In this document: positions 43,613 through 53,071 of the stretch, one piece after another | Position numbering within the stretch: position 1 is the first letter of the stretch | Layout: each line of letters starts with the position of its first letter | Origin: CAVTWS01 sp963732655 | GTDB lineage: Bacteria; Actinomycetota; Acidimicrobiia; Acidimicrobiales; SHLQ01 | NCBI GenBank assembly: GCA_963732655.1 | Contig: CAVTAI010000017.1 | Coordinates: 1,240,001-1,304,000 of the forward strand | Direction of reading: 5' to 3' | Length of the DNA stretch: 64,000 nt | Program-made: the position numbers and the translations under genes | Notes under the pieces: model-generated | What the model saw: the letters and a program-made list of their open reading frames with translations, nothing else | Database searches by the model: none | What the model was told of the DNA's origin: nothing

Positions 43613-44956
43613 TCACGCCGGCGATCTGGTCAGGGCGACAAATCGGTCGTACCTCGGTGCGCAGGCTTCGACCCACTCGGGACACGGCTCGACCGTTCGC
43701 GACACCCGGGCCCAGCGGCGAGCACCTCGCGCGTCGGCCTCCAGGCCGGCGGTCACCCGGGCGAGGAACGCAGCCCCCAGCGCCGCCCCCTCCGGCACCG
43801 CGACGATGTCGACCGGGAGCCCGGTGCCATCAGCCAACGCTTGAACCCACGGTGCGACGTGGGTTCCCCCGCCCGTGGCGACGATGCGCCGGGCCGGTGC
43901 CGCGGCGAGCTCGATGTGGTGACGGACCACGAACGCCGCCGCCTCGTATCCCGCTTGCATGACGGCGGCGGCGTCATGGGTGACGTCGACATCGACCAGC
44001 GCGGCACGCCGGTTCGGATCGTGCAGGGGGGTCCGCTCGCCCCGGATGTACGGCACCCAGACGGGAACCCGACCCGGCGCGACCGCCTCGATCGAGTCGA
44101 TGTTCGGATCGCCGGTCATCGCACGGACGCGTTGGAGGAACAGCCCGCCGGCGTTGGATGCGCCGCTGACCGTCGCCTGGCCGGCGTTGCCGTTGGGCAT
44201 GGTCCACAGTCCCTCGACGGTTGGCCAACCTTCGGTGACGATGTTGACGATCAGCGTCGTGCCGCAGATGACGAGGACGTCGCCGAGCTCGCCAGCGCCG
44301 GCGACCATCGACTCACCCATGGCGTCGATCGTGCCGCCGCTCACCAACGCCCGCCGGCCGCCCGACCGTGTGGCCGCCATCTCGCCGATCGGGTCGGTGC
44401 CCGGCGACAGACCCGGCATGGTCGCCGGGTCCACGCCGATCTCGGCCAGCACCTCCGCGCTCCAACCCTGACCGTCGAACACGGGCATGGCGGTGAACGC
44501 GGTCATGGTGTCGATCGTGCCGTGGCCGCACAGGGCGTGGTTGGCGACCGCCTGCGCCGGCCAGTAGCCCGCCGCCCCCGGAGCCTGCCCGGCGGTCCAT
44601 CGCAGGAATCCTGCGTACTCCCCGCTCTCGGACGGCATGCCCCCGACCCCGGCGCCCCGCGCATCGCCGTACAGGAGCCCGGGCGTCAGCCCGCGGCCTT
44701 TCGAGTCGACGGCGGCGAGCGATGGCACCATGGCGGCGACGGTGACGCCCAGCACCTCGTGGCCCGCCGAGACTTCGGCCCAGGCCCGAAGGACGCCATC
44801 GCGCCAGGCCTGGTCGATGTCGTGGTGCATCTGATCGGGTTGGGGCGCGATCAGGTCGTGAGGGACGCGCGACCGGGCGACCACCGCACCATCGTCGTCT
44901 GCGGCGACGGCTTTGACGGACGTGGTGCCGATGTCGATCCCGACGGTCACGGCCAC
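43613..44956 (-). CDS. FGGY-family carbohydrate kinase
   Basis: 447 residues. The ATP-binding GIDIGTTSVKAVAAD opens the protein, then a catalytic-base region (HHDIDQAWRDGV), SLAAVDSKGRGLTPGLLYGDARG, and the second FGGY signature area VWVPYIRGERTPLHDP. The C-terminal ADENOSINE motif IVATGGGTHVAPWVQALADGTGLPV is present. Family members phosphorylate pentoses, hexuloses or polyols; xylulokinase- or gluconokinase-like substrates are possible. The GTG at 44956 follows the upstream SDR stop (44959) by two bases, indicating an operon with that dehydrogenase. Confidence 0.88.
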   Translation of the reverse strand: MAVTVGIDIGTTSVKAVAADDDGAVVARSRVPHDLIAPQPDQMHHDIDQAWRDGVLRAWAEVSAGHEVLGVTVAAMVPSLAAVDSKGRGLTPGLLYGDARGAGVGGMPSESGEYAGFLRWTAGQAPGAAGYWPAQAVANHALCGHGTIDTMTAFTAMPVFDGQGWSAEVLAEIGVDPATMPGLSPGTDPIGEMAATRSGGRRALVSGGTIDAMGESMVAGAGELGDVLVICGTTLIVNIVTEGWPTVEGLWTMPNGNAGQATVSGASNAGGLFLQRVRAMTGDPNIDSIEAVAPGRVPVWVPYIRGERTPLHDPNRRAALVDVDVTHDAAAVMQAGYEAAAFVVRHHIELAAAPARRIVATGGGTHVAPWVQALADGTGLPVDIVAVPEGAALGAAFLARVTAGLEADARGARRWARVSRTVEPCPEWVEACAPRYDRFVALTRSPA

Positions 44957-44958
44957 GT

Positions 44959-45780
44959 TCAGGCTCCGACAGACCCGTCGCCCGCCACAGCCGCGGCCTG
45001 TTGGAGGGTCGACTCGTAGAACGCGGCCGAGCCCGCCAACGCCGCCTGGATGTCGCGGAAGCGGCCATCCGCAAACGCTTGGAACTCGGCCGGCACATAG
45101 ATCTCGAACCGACCCGTCCGGAGCTGATCGACGATCGCCTCGGACACCGCCGAGGTGGGCAGCGGATCGAGCGGTGCGTAGGACGGATCGTTGTCGGGCA
45201 TCTGGAACAGCGGGGTGTCGATCACGGCCGGGTTGACGACGTGCACCTGAACGGGGGTGTTCCAAGTCTCGACGGCCAGCGCCTCCGAGAACGAGGTGAG
45301 GGCAGCTTTGGAGGCCGCGTAGGAGGCTTCGCCGCCCGGCGAGAAACGGGCGGCCACCGACGAGAGGTTGACGATCGCCCCTCGGCCCCGTTCGAGCATG
45401 TGCGGCAGGATCACCTTGATGAGGCGGACGGGCGACAGGTAGTTGATGTGCATGACGTCATCGACTTCGTCGAACCGAAGGTCGATCACGGTGCGCCGCT
45501 TCGGGATGCCGGCGTTGTTCACCAAGATGTCGACTCCGCCCAACTCGTCCTCCGCTCGCAAGGCGAGACGAATGGTGGCGTCGAGGTCGGCCAGATCGAC
45601 GCTCCACCAGCTGACCTCGGCCCCCAGCGCCCGGCAGCGATCGGCGACCTCGGCGAGCTCGGCCTCGCGCCTCGCGACGAGTCCGAGGCGAACGCCGTCA
45701 CGGGCGAATCGCTCGGCGATGGCGGCCCCGATTCCCGATGACGCTCCGGTGATCAGAGCGCTGTGTCCTGCCAGTTCCAT
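44959..45780 (-). CDS. Short-chain dehydrogenase/reductase
   Basis: 273 residues. ITGASSGIG near the start, NNAGIPKR, VNLSSVAA with Ser, YAASKAA with Tyr/Lys. LGLVARRE after beta-2 favours NADP. A classical SDR with a longer C-terminal segment (FEIYVPAEFQAFADGRFRD). It probably oxidises a polyol or hydroxy acid made available to the kinase that follows immediately, but this is inferred from the operon only. Confidence 0.86.
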   Translation of the reverse strand: MELAGHSALITGASSGIGAAIAERFARDGVRLGLVARREAELAEVADRCRALGAEVSWWSVDLADLDATIRLALRAEDELGGVDILVNNAGIPKRRTVIDLRFDEVDDVMHINYLSPVRLIKVILPHMLERGRGAIVNLSSVAARFSPGGEASYAASKAALTSFSEALAVETWNTPVQVHVVNPAVIDTPLFQMPDNDPSYAPLDPLPTSAVSEAIVDQLRTGRFEIYVPAEFQAFADGRFRDIQAALAGSAAFYESTLQQAAAVAGDGSVGA

Positions 45781-45982
45781 CGTGGGCCCCTTTCGTCGCG
45801 CCGACCGCGCGCCGGCATCGTTGGAACGATGTTGTCAGACGTCGGCGCCGACGGCGAGTGGTCGACGCTTGGTCGTTCGCGGCTGGTCGGAGACCGCTTT
45901 CGGCGCCGTGAACCGTCGTGCTAGGTTCGGCCTCGGCCGTCAGCAACGGTGTTGACGGCTCTCGCCGATCCGGGGGGATGAT

Positions 45983-47452
45983 GTGAAGCGCTTTCGTCAT
46001 GTGTTGGCTGTGGTGGCCCTGACCGGGCTCATAGCCGCCGGCTGCGGAAACTCCGATGACGACGATGACGTCGCCGAAACCGACACGGGTGGCACCGAGG
46101 AGACCACGACTGTTGCCGCAGGCGACGATGGCGGAACCACCACCGCGCCGGCCGCCACCGACGGCGACACCACCACGACCGTCGCTGCGGCCGATGACGG
46201 CGGCGACGCGGAGGCGATGAGCTTCCCGACCGAGTTCGTCGCCATCGAGGGCGTGCCCGGCGTGTCGGACGAGGAGATCTCTTACGGCGTGATCGCTACC
46301 GAGACGAACAACCCACTCGGTACCTGTGTGCGCCCCTGCCTGACCACCGGCATCCAAGCCTACTTCGACTACGTCAACGGACTGGGCGGCATCTACGGAC
46401 GTCAGTTGGTCATCGGCTCCAACGTCGACGACGAGCTGGCCAACAACCAGATCCGCGCCGAGGAGTTCGTCTCCAACAACGACCAGTTCGGCGCCTTCGT
46501 CGCCACGCAGCTCTTCTCCGGCGCATCGGCGCTCGGCGAGAACAACGTGCCGACCTACAACTGGAACATCCATCTCGAAGCTGATGGCTACGACAGCATC
46601 TTCGGCACCACCGCCCTTCCGTGCTTCAACTGCATCAACCGCCGTATCCCCTACATCGCCAACCTGGCGGGGGCGACCACGGTGGCGTCGCTCGGCTACG
46701 GCATCTCGGAGAACTCCAAGATCTGTGCCAACGGGGTCTCGGAGTCGGTCGACCTGTGGGGTCCGGAGCTCGGGCTGACCATGGGCTACCTCAACGACGA
46801 CATCGAGTTCGGTCTCAGCAACGGCATCGCCCCCGAGGTCACCCAGATGCTCGAGGCGGGCGTCGACTTCGTCTCCACCTGCATGGACCTCAAGGGCATG
46901 CGCACCCTGGCCGAGGAGTTCGAACGCCAGGGCGGCGGTGACGTGCTCTTCTACCACCCGAACACCTATGACCTGCAGTTCGCTCGGGAGGCCGGCGACC
47001 TGTTTACGGGCGACTACATCGCCGCGTCGTTCCTGCCCTTCGAAGCGGCCGCCGGCAACGCCGAGATGGAGCTCTTCCTGGGCGCCATGGAGGCGCTGGG
47101 CGAGAACCCCACGGAGATGTCGATGAACGGCTGGTTGCTCGGTCACCTGGCCGTGGCCGGCCTGGTCGCCGCGGGTCCGGAGTTCGATCGCCAGAGCGTC
47201 ATCGATGCCACCAACACCCTCGAGGACTACACGGCCGGTGGCCTGGTGGCCCCGATCGACTGGGGCCGCCAGCACGTGGTGCCCACCCGTGATGATCCGC
47301 CGGACTTCGGCTATCCGGAGGAGTGCTTCCCGGGTGTGCAGTTCGACGGCGAGAACTTCATCCCGATCGGCGGGGTCGAGACCCCATGGATCTGCTGGCC
47401 GAACGATGGCAACACCGCGTGGGTGGAGCCGGAGTTCGTGAGCTTCGAGTAA
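45983..47452 (+). CDS. ABC transporter substrate-binding lipoprotein, branched-chain amino acid type
   Basis: 489 residues. The signal peptide ends in a lipobox (LTGLIAAGC), then a Thr/Asp/Glu-rich linker (residues 24-75). The type I periplasmic-binding fold follows, with ISYGVIATETNNPLGT, FDYVNGLGGIYGRQLVIG and DSIFGTTALPCFNC, and an ending GGVETPWICWPNDG. Cysteines (CVRPC, CFNC) are unusually frequent for the family and may form disulfides. It captures the ligand outside and delivers it to the permease encoded next. The ligand need not be an amino acid; paralogues bind amides and aromatic acids. Confidence 0.86.
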   Translation: MKRFRHVLAVVALTGLIAAGCGNSDDDDDVAETDTGGTEETTTVAAGDDGGTTTAPAATDGDTTTTVAAADDGGDAEAMSFPTEFVAIEGVPGVSDEEISYGVIATETNNPLGTCVRPCLTTGIQAYFDYVNGLGGIYGRQLVIGSNVDDELANNQIRAEEFVSNNDQFGAFVATQLFSGASALGENNVPTYNWNIHLEADGYDSIFGTTALPCFNCINRRIPYIANLAGATTVASLGYGISENSKICANGVSESVDLWGPELGLTMGYLNDDIEFGLSNGIAPEVTQMLEAGVDFVSTCMDLKGMRTLAEEFERQGGGDVLFYHPNTYDLQFAREAGDLFTGDYIAASFLPFEAAAGNAEMELFLGAMEALGENPTEMSMNGWLLGHLAVAGLVAAGPEFDRQSVIDATNTLEDYTAGGLVAPIDWGRQHVVPTRDDPPDFGYPEECFPGVQFDGENFIPIGGVETPWICWPNDGNTAWVEPEFVSFE

Positions 47453-47548
47453 CCGTCTACTCATCGTGGGATCGGGGGCGTCGGCCTCCGATCCCGATGG
47501 TGGGGCCGGGAGCCCGCTTCTCGGCCCCTTCCTGAGAGGGCTTCGATC

Positions 47549-49633
47549 ATGGTTCTGGCTGTCGGCGTGGCCGAGGAATTCTTCCGGGCGATCCTGCAGG
47601 GCACGCCGCCGGGCGCGGTGTACGCCCTGATCGCGCTCGGCTTCGTGCTGACCTACAAGACATCGGGGGTGTTCAACCTGGCGTTCGGCGCTCAGGCGTT
47701 CGTGTCCGCGGCGCTGTACTACAAGCTCCACGTCGAGAACGGGTGGCACCAGGTCCCGTCGCTCATCCTGTCCGTGTTCGTGCTGGCGCCGCTCCTGGGT
47801 CTCGTGCTGGAACGGTTGATCTTCCGCCATCTGCGAACCGCTTCATCGGTGGCCAAGCTCGTGGTGTCGATCGGTCTGACGGTGGCCATCCCGGAGCTCT
47901 TCAAGGTGCTGGCCAGCTTCGACTCGGTGGCGGGTCAGACCCCCGAGGGCATCTTCCCGCATGGCCGGGACGTCTACTACGACCCGTTCGGGGTCTACCG
48001 CTTCAGCCGCAACGAGGTCACCCAGATGGGGGTGGCGCTGCTTGGAACCTTGGGCCTGGGTGCGTTGTTCCGGTTCACGCCGGTCGGTCTGCGCATGCGG
48101 GCCGTGGTCGAGTCGCCCCGCATGACCGAGCTCAACGGCATCGACGCCGACCGGGTCTCGGCGTTCGCCTGGGCCCTGTCGAGCCTGTTCGCCGGTACGG
48201 CCGGCGTGTTGATCGCCCCCCGATTCAACACGCTGGTGGCGCCCGACTTCTTCAGCCTCGTCGTGGTCGCCATCGCCGCGGCGGCGTTCGGCAAGTTGGT
48301 GAGCCTGCCGCGAGCGTTGCTCGGCGGCCTCGGGCTGGGCATCTTCACGGCGTTGATGAACACCTACCTGCCCAAGTGGACCAAGGACTGGTCGTGGCTG
48401 GAGGTCATCAAGGAGAACCTCACCCCGTCGGTGCCGTTCGTCGCCCTCTTCGCAGTGCTGGTGTTCTGGCCGGCCATCCGCCGAGCCCGAGATGCCGCCG
48501 ATCCGCTCTCGGGGGTGGATCCGCCGCCACCGGCGCTCGCCTCGGCGGAGCGCAGCCCCGAGCTCACGCGACGGTCGCGCGTCATCGGCGTCGCCTTCCT
48601 GGGGCTGCTGCTGCTGTGGTTGTTCACCTCGGCGAACACCTTCTACATGTTCATCTTCACCAAGGGCGTGGTGATGGGGGTGATCTTGTTGTCGGTCACC
48701 GTGTTCACGGGCATGGCCGGTCAGATCTCGCTCTGCCAGGCGAGTTTCGCGGCCATCGGCGGCTTCACCGTGTACCAGATGGCCGACCGGTACGACATGT
48801 CTGGAATCGGCGCCATGCTCGTCGGAGCCGCTATCGCCGCCCTGGTCGGCGCCCTCCTGTCGGTACCCGTTCTGCGCCTCGGCGGCATCTGGTTGGCGTT
48901 GGCCACGCTGGCGTTCGCCTTCTTCTTCGACTCGGTGATGGTCAAGTTCAGTTGGGTGGGAGCGCAGTCCTCGCTGCAGGGCGCCCGAGTGCCTCGACCG
49001 ACCTTGGGTCCCATCGACTTCACCCACTCCACGCAGGCGGGTGACCGATGGTTCCTGCTGTTCTGCATCGTCGTGCTGACGATATGCAGCTTCTTGGTAC
49101 TCGCCGTTCGTGAGGGTACGGTCGGCCGCACGTTGCGGGCGTTGCGCGGCTCCGAGCTCGCCGCCCAGTCGATCGGCATCTCGCCCGCCAAGGCCCGGGT
49201 GACCGCCTTCGCGCTCTCGGCGGCCATCGCCGGAGTGGGCGGCGCCCTGTCGGCGATGCACCAGGAGAACGTCAACTACGCCGGGAACTTCGTGCCGTTC
49301 CAGGGTCTGTTCTGGCTGGTGCTGGCGGTCACCATGAGCGTGCGCACGGTCGAGGGAGCGATCCAGGCCGGCGCCGCCTTTGCGCTCTTCCCCGAGCTGA
49401 TTCTGAAGAAATTCATCCCCTGGCTGACCGACATCATTCCGTTGGTGCCGGAGGTCCACCCGAACCCTGCACTCCAGTTCGTGCTGTTCGGGTTGGCGGC
49501 CATCAACTTCGCCAAACATCCCGAGGGTCTCCTCGAGCACGGCAAACGAAACTCGCTGGCCAAACAGCAGGCGAAGTTGGATCGCAAACGTGCCGCTGGT
49601 CGGCCCGTCTCCGCCGAGGTGGCAGCATCATGA
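47549..49633 (+). CDS. Fused LivH-LivM ABC permease
   Basis: 694 residues in one chain. The first ~310 residues are a LivH-type permease (GAVYALIALGFVLTYKTSGVFNLAFGA) with its cytoplasmic loop FRFTPVGLRMRAVVESPRMTELNGIDADRV. After a Pro-rich linker (about residues 315-345) comes a LivM-type permease (LSVTVFTGMAGQISLCQASFAAIGG), with loop EGTVGRTLRALRGSELAAQSIGISPAKARV. Each half has about eight hydrophobic segments. In most bacteria these are separate genes; a fused form implies one polypeptide per transporter. ATG 47549 follows AGGGCTTCG. Confidence 0.9.
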   Translation: MVLAVGVAEEFFRAILQGTPPGAVYALIALGFVLTYKTSGVFNLAFGAQAFVSAALYYKLHVENGWHQVPSLILSVFVLAPLLGLVLERLIFRHLRTASSVAKLVVSIGLTVAIPELFKVLASFDSVAGQTPEGIFPHGRDVYYDPFGVYRFSRNEVTQMGVALLGTLGLGALFRFTPVGLRMRAVVESPRMTELNGIDADRVSAFAWALSSLFAGTAGVLIAPRFNTLVAPDFFSLVVVAIAAAAFGKLVSLPRALLGGLGLGIFTALMNTYLPKWTKDWSWLEVIKENLTPSVPFVALFAVLVFWPAIRRARDAADPLSGVDPPPPALASAERSPELTRRSRVIGVAFLGLLLLWLFTSANTFYMFIFTKGVVMGVILLSVTVFTGMAGQISLCQASFAAIGGFTVYQMADRYDMSGIGAMLVGAAIAALVGALLSVPVLRLGGIWLALATLAFAFFFDSVMVKFSWVGAQSSLQGARVPRPTLGPIDFTHSTQAGDRWFLLFCIVVLTICSFLVLAVREGTVGRTLRALRGSELAAQSIGISPAKARVTAFALSAAIAGVGGALSAMHQENVNYAGNFVPFQGLFWLVLAVTMSVRTVEGAIQAGAAFALFPELILKKFIPWLTDIIPLVPEVHPNPALQFVLFGLAAINFAKHPEGLLEHGKRNSLAKQQAKLDRKRAAGRPVSAEVAAS

Positions 49634-49729
49634 GCCGCACGCCGCGAGCATCAGCGAGCGAGAAGGCGATGGAGGAAGCATGAGCCGCACGCCGCGAGCA
49701 TCAGCGAGCGAGAAGGCGATGGAGGAAGC
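49630..49729 (+). repeat. Perfect 50-bp tandem duplication with two identical ATGA-coupled micro-ORFs
   Basis: Two identical 50-bp units (49630-49679, 49680-49729), each starting ATGAGCCGC and ending GGAGGAAGC, lie between the permease and livG. Each ATG (49630 overlapping the permease TGA, 49680) opens the same 17-residue ORF, MSRTPRASASEKAMEEA, whose TGA overlaps the next ATG; the second runs into livG (49730). Unit length is 3x17-1. Each unit also carries a GGAGGA ribosome-binding site. Confidence 0.9.
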
Positions 49730-50562
<833 letters not shown>

Positions 50563-50566
<4 letters not shown>

Positions 50567-51297
50567 CCACGCCGATCCTCGAGCTGGACAACGTCGCCGC
50601 CGGGTACGGCCCGTTCCGCGCCCTGTTCGGTATCAGCTTGACCCTGCAACCCGGCCGATCCCTTGCCGTGCTCGGCGCCAACAGCTCGGGGAAGACCACC
50701 GTCGCCCGAGTGGCCTGCGGTCTGGTCAGTCCCGCCGAGGGGCGAGTGGTGGTGGAAGGCGTCGATCTCACCGGCGCCCGTCCGTACCGGTTCGCCCAGG
50801 CCGGCGTTCTCCATGCACCGGAGGGCCGCTCCGTGTTCGCGACCCTTTCCGTCGAGGAGAATCTGGCGCTGTCGTTCCGCCGCAGCAAGGGGGCTCGGGG
50901 AGTGGCCCCCGCGCTCGACCAGGCGTTCGACCTCTTCCCCCGCCTCGGCGAGCGGCGCCGCCAGCTGGCGGGCACCCTGTCCGGCGGCGAGCAACGCATG
51001 CTGTCGCTGTCCCGGGTGATGGTCGAAGCACCCAAGGTGCTGATCGCCGACGAGCTCTCGCTCGGCCTGGCGCCGATCGTCGTCGACGAGGTGTACGAGA
51101 CCCTCGCCACGATCAACCAGTCCGGCACGGCCCTGTTGATCATCGAGCAGTTCATCGGTCACGCCCTGGCCGTCGTCGACGAAGCGGTGTTCCTCAACCA
51201 CGGTGAAGTCATGTGGACCGGCCCCGCCGACGAAGCCCGCGGCCGGGCGGCCGAGCAGTTGCTCGCCGCCTCGAAACGCGGCGATTCCGTCCACTGA
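50563..51297 (+). CDS. livF: LivF-type ABC transporter ATPase
   Basis: 244 residues. Walker A GANSSGKTT (Gly-Ala-Asn-Ser replaces the usual GPNGAGK), VLHAPEGRSVFATLSVEENLAL (the LivF-specific region), signature TLSGGEQRMLSLSRVM, Walker B VLIADELSLGLAP and the switch LLIIEQF (Gln in place of His, as usual for LivF). Second nucleotide-binding subunit of the importer. The start overlaps the LivG stop. An inverted repeat after the stop may terminate both this operon and the convergent acyl-CoA ligase. Confidence 0.9.
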
Positions 51298-51305
51298 CCG
51301 CCGAG

Positions 51306-51335
51306 GCCAGCTGTCCTCGACAGGGGTCAGCTGGC
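51306..51335. terminator. Bidirectional hairpin between livF and the acyl-CoA ligase gene
   Basis: GCCAGCTG and CAGCTGGC form a perfect 8-bp stem around a 14-base loop. It begins eight bases after the livF stop and covers the last codons and stop of the convergent acyl-CoA ligase, which is where a shared terminator would be placed. Confidence 0.45.
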
Positions 51336-52973
51336 TGCGGCGAGGGCGATGGTGGCGGCGGTCTTGTAGTCGGCCTTGCCGTTCGGGCTTCTGGGTACGC
51401 GATCGACGAACACGATGGCTTTGGGCAGCTTGTACCGGGCCAGGGTCGAGCTGGCGTGGTCGACGAGCTCGGCCTCGGCAACCGTCGCTCCGGAGGCAAG
51501 CTGGACGATGGCGACGACCTCTGAACCCCAACGATCGGATGGCCGGCCGCACACCACCACGTCGGCGATCGCCGGGTGCGAGTGCAGCGCCGCTTCGACT
51601 TCCTCGACGAACACCTTCTCGCCACCGGTGTTCACGCACACCGAGTCGCGGCCGAGCAGGTGCATCATCCCGTCAGCCGAGAGGCGGGCCCGATCGCCGG
51701 GGATCGAGTACCGCACTCCATCGACGGTGGGGAAGGTGGTCGTGGTCTTGGCCGGGTCGCCGAGGTACCCGAGGGGGACGCGTCGCCAGCGGGCGAGCCA
51801 GCCGATCTCCTCGTCGCCGGGCGCCAGCAACCTCGAGCGATCCTCGCTCAAAACCCCGGTCGTCGAACCGGGTTTGAACACGCCGGCGACGACATCCTTG
51901 CTGTCCGTGGTCTCGAGGCGAGCCTGGTTGCCCGACTCGGACGACCCAACAGTGTCGAGCAGGCGGAGGCCGGGAAGGCGTTCGAGGAATCCTTGTTTCA
52001 CGTCCGCGGTCATGGCGGCACCGCCCGTGGAGATGATGCGGAGGGATGACAGATCGTGGGTCGACGTGGCCAGCGCATCGAGGAGGGGGCGGCCGAACGC
52101 ATTGCCGACGAGCAGCATGAACCCGCAGCGTTCCCGTTCGACGGTGTCGAGGATCGATTCGGGATCGAACCGATCGACGATCGGCGGTATGACGACCGAG
52201 TCGCCACCGGCCCACCCGAGGAAGGCCAACCAGTGGCCCGCCACATGCATGAACGGCGCCGGGATGAGGTACGGAAAGACCTTGGGGAGGGCGGCGATCT
52301 CGGCGAGCTCCTCGTAGGACTCCCGTTCGGCGCCAGTGGCGGGATCTGCGCCGCCCATGGCCGCCATGAAGATGTCGGCGCTGCGCCACAACACCCCCTT
52401 CGGGAGACCGGTCGTGCCTCCGGTGTAGGCGATGTAGAGGTCGTCGGGCGACCACTCGACATCGGGCCGCTCGGGTGACGCGTGGGCCAGGAGGTCCTCG
52501 TAGGCGATGGCGCCGGGCAGCAGGGGCTCGCCGCTGTCGTCGTCGACCTGGACGAGCAGTTCGAGGTGGGGGAGGTCAGGTCGTATGGCGGCCAGATCCG
52601 GCGCGAACTCGGCGTGGTACACGACGGCGCGGGCGTTGCTGTCGAGGAACAGGGATCGCAGCTCGTCGGCGACGTACCGGTAGTTCACGTTGAACGGAAC
52701 GGCTCGGGCCTTGTAGCCGCCGAGCATGCTCTCCAGGTACTCGGGACAGTTGCGCATGTAGAGGGCGACGTGATCCTGGCCCGACTCCCACGACTCCAAC
52801 TCACTACGTTCGGTGTGGCAGCCGAAACCGCGGGCCAGCAAGGCATTGGCCAAGCGGCGGGAGCGCTCGGTAACCTCGGCGAACGTCAGCCGTCGATCCC
52901 GGAAAACGATGCACTCGCGATCGGGGATGACGGCGGCGATGGCCTCGTGGGCGGCGGCGATCGAGAATTCCAT
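51327..52973 (-). CDS. Acyl-CoA synthetase (AMP-binding, FadD-like)
   Basis: 548 residues. AMP-binding motifs: YTGGTTGLPKGVLW (P-loop-like A3), GSSESGNQ, GDRARLSADGMMHLLGRDSVCVNTGGEKVFVEEVE, and the catalytic lysine segment PNGKADYK. It activates a carboxylic acid with ATP and CoA. The KARAVPFNVNYRYVADEL segment is typical of actinobacterial fatty/aromatic acid ligases. Beside a thiolase, a CoA-binding protein and an enoyl-CoA hydratase, it likely starts CoA-linked catabolism of the transported acid. Divergent from the thiolase gene, with 98 bases between starts. Confidence 0.9.
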   Translation of the reverse strand: MEFSIAAAHEAIAAVIPDRECIVFRDRRLTFAEVTERSRRLANALLARGFGCHTERSELESWESGQDHVALYMRNCPEYLESMLGGYKARAVPFNVNYRYVADELRSLFLDSNARAVVYHAEFAPDLAAIRPDLPHLELLVQVDDDSGEPLLPGAIAYEDLLAHASPERPDVEWSPDDLYIAYTGGTTGLPKGVLWRSADIFMAAMGGADPATGAERESYEELAEIAALPKVFPYLIPAPFMHVAGHWLAFLGWAGGDSVVIPPIVDRFDPESILDTVERERCGFMLLVGNAFGRPLLDALATSTHDLSSLRIISTGGAAMTADVKQGFLERLPGLRLLDTVGSSESGNQARLETTDSKDVVAGVFKPGSTTGVLSEDRSRLLAPGDEEIGWLARWRRVPLGYLGDPAKTTTTFPTVDGVRYSIPGDRARLSADGMMHLLGRDSVCVNTGGEKVFVEEVEAALHSHPAIADVVVCGRPSDRWGSEVVAIVQLASGATVAEAELVDHASSTLARYKLPKAIVFVDRVPRSPNGKADYKTAATIALAAAS

Positions 52974-53071
52974 GGCGGGCTGACGTTAGAGCACGGCCGA
53001 CGGCACCGGCATTTCGGAGTTCCGTCCGGGGTTCGTATGATCCAGGGGCAGAGTTCATCGAAGGGATCCCT

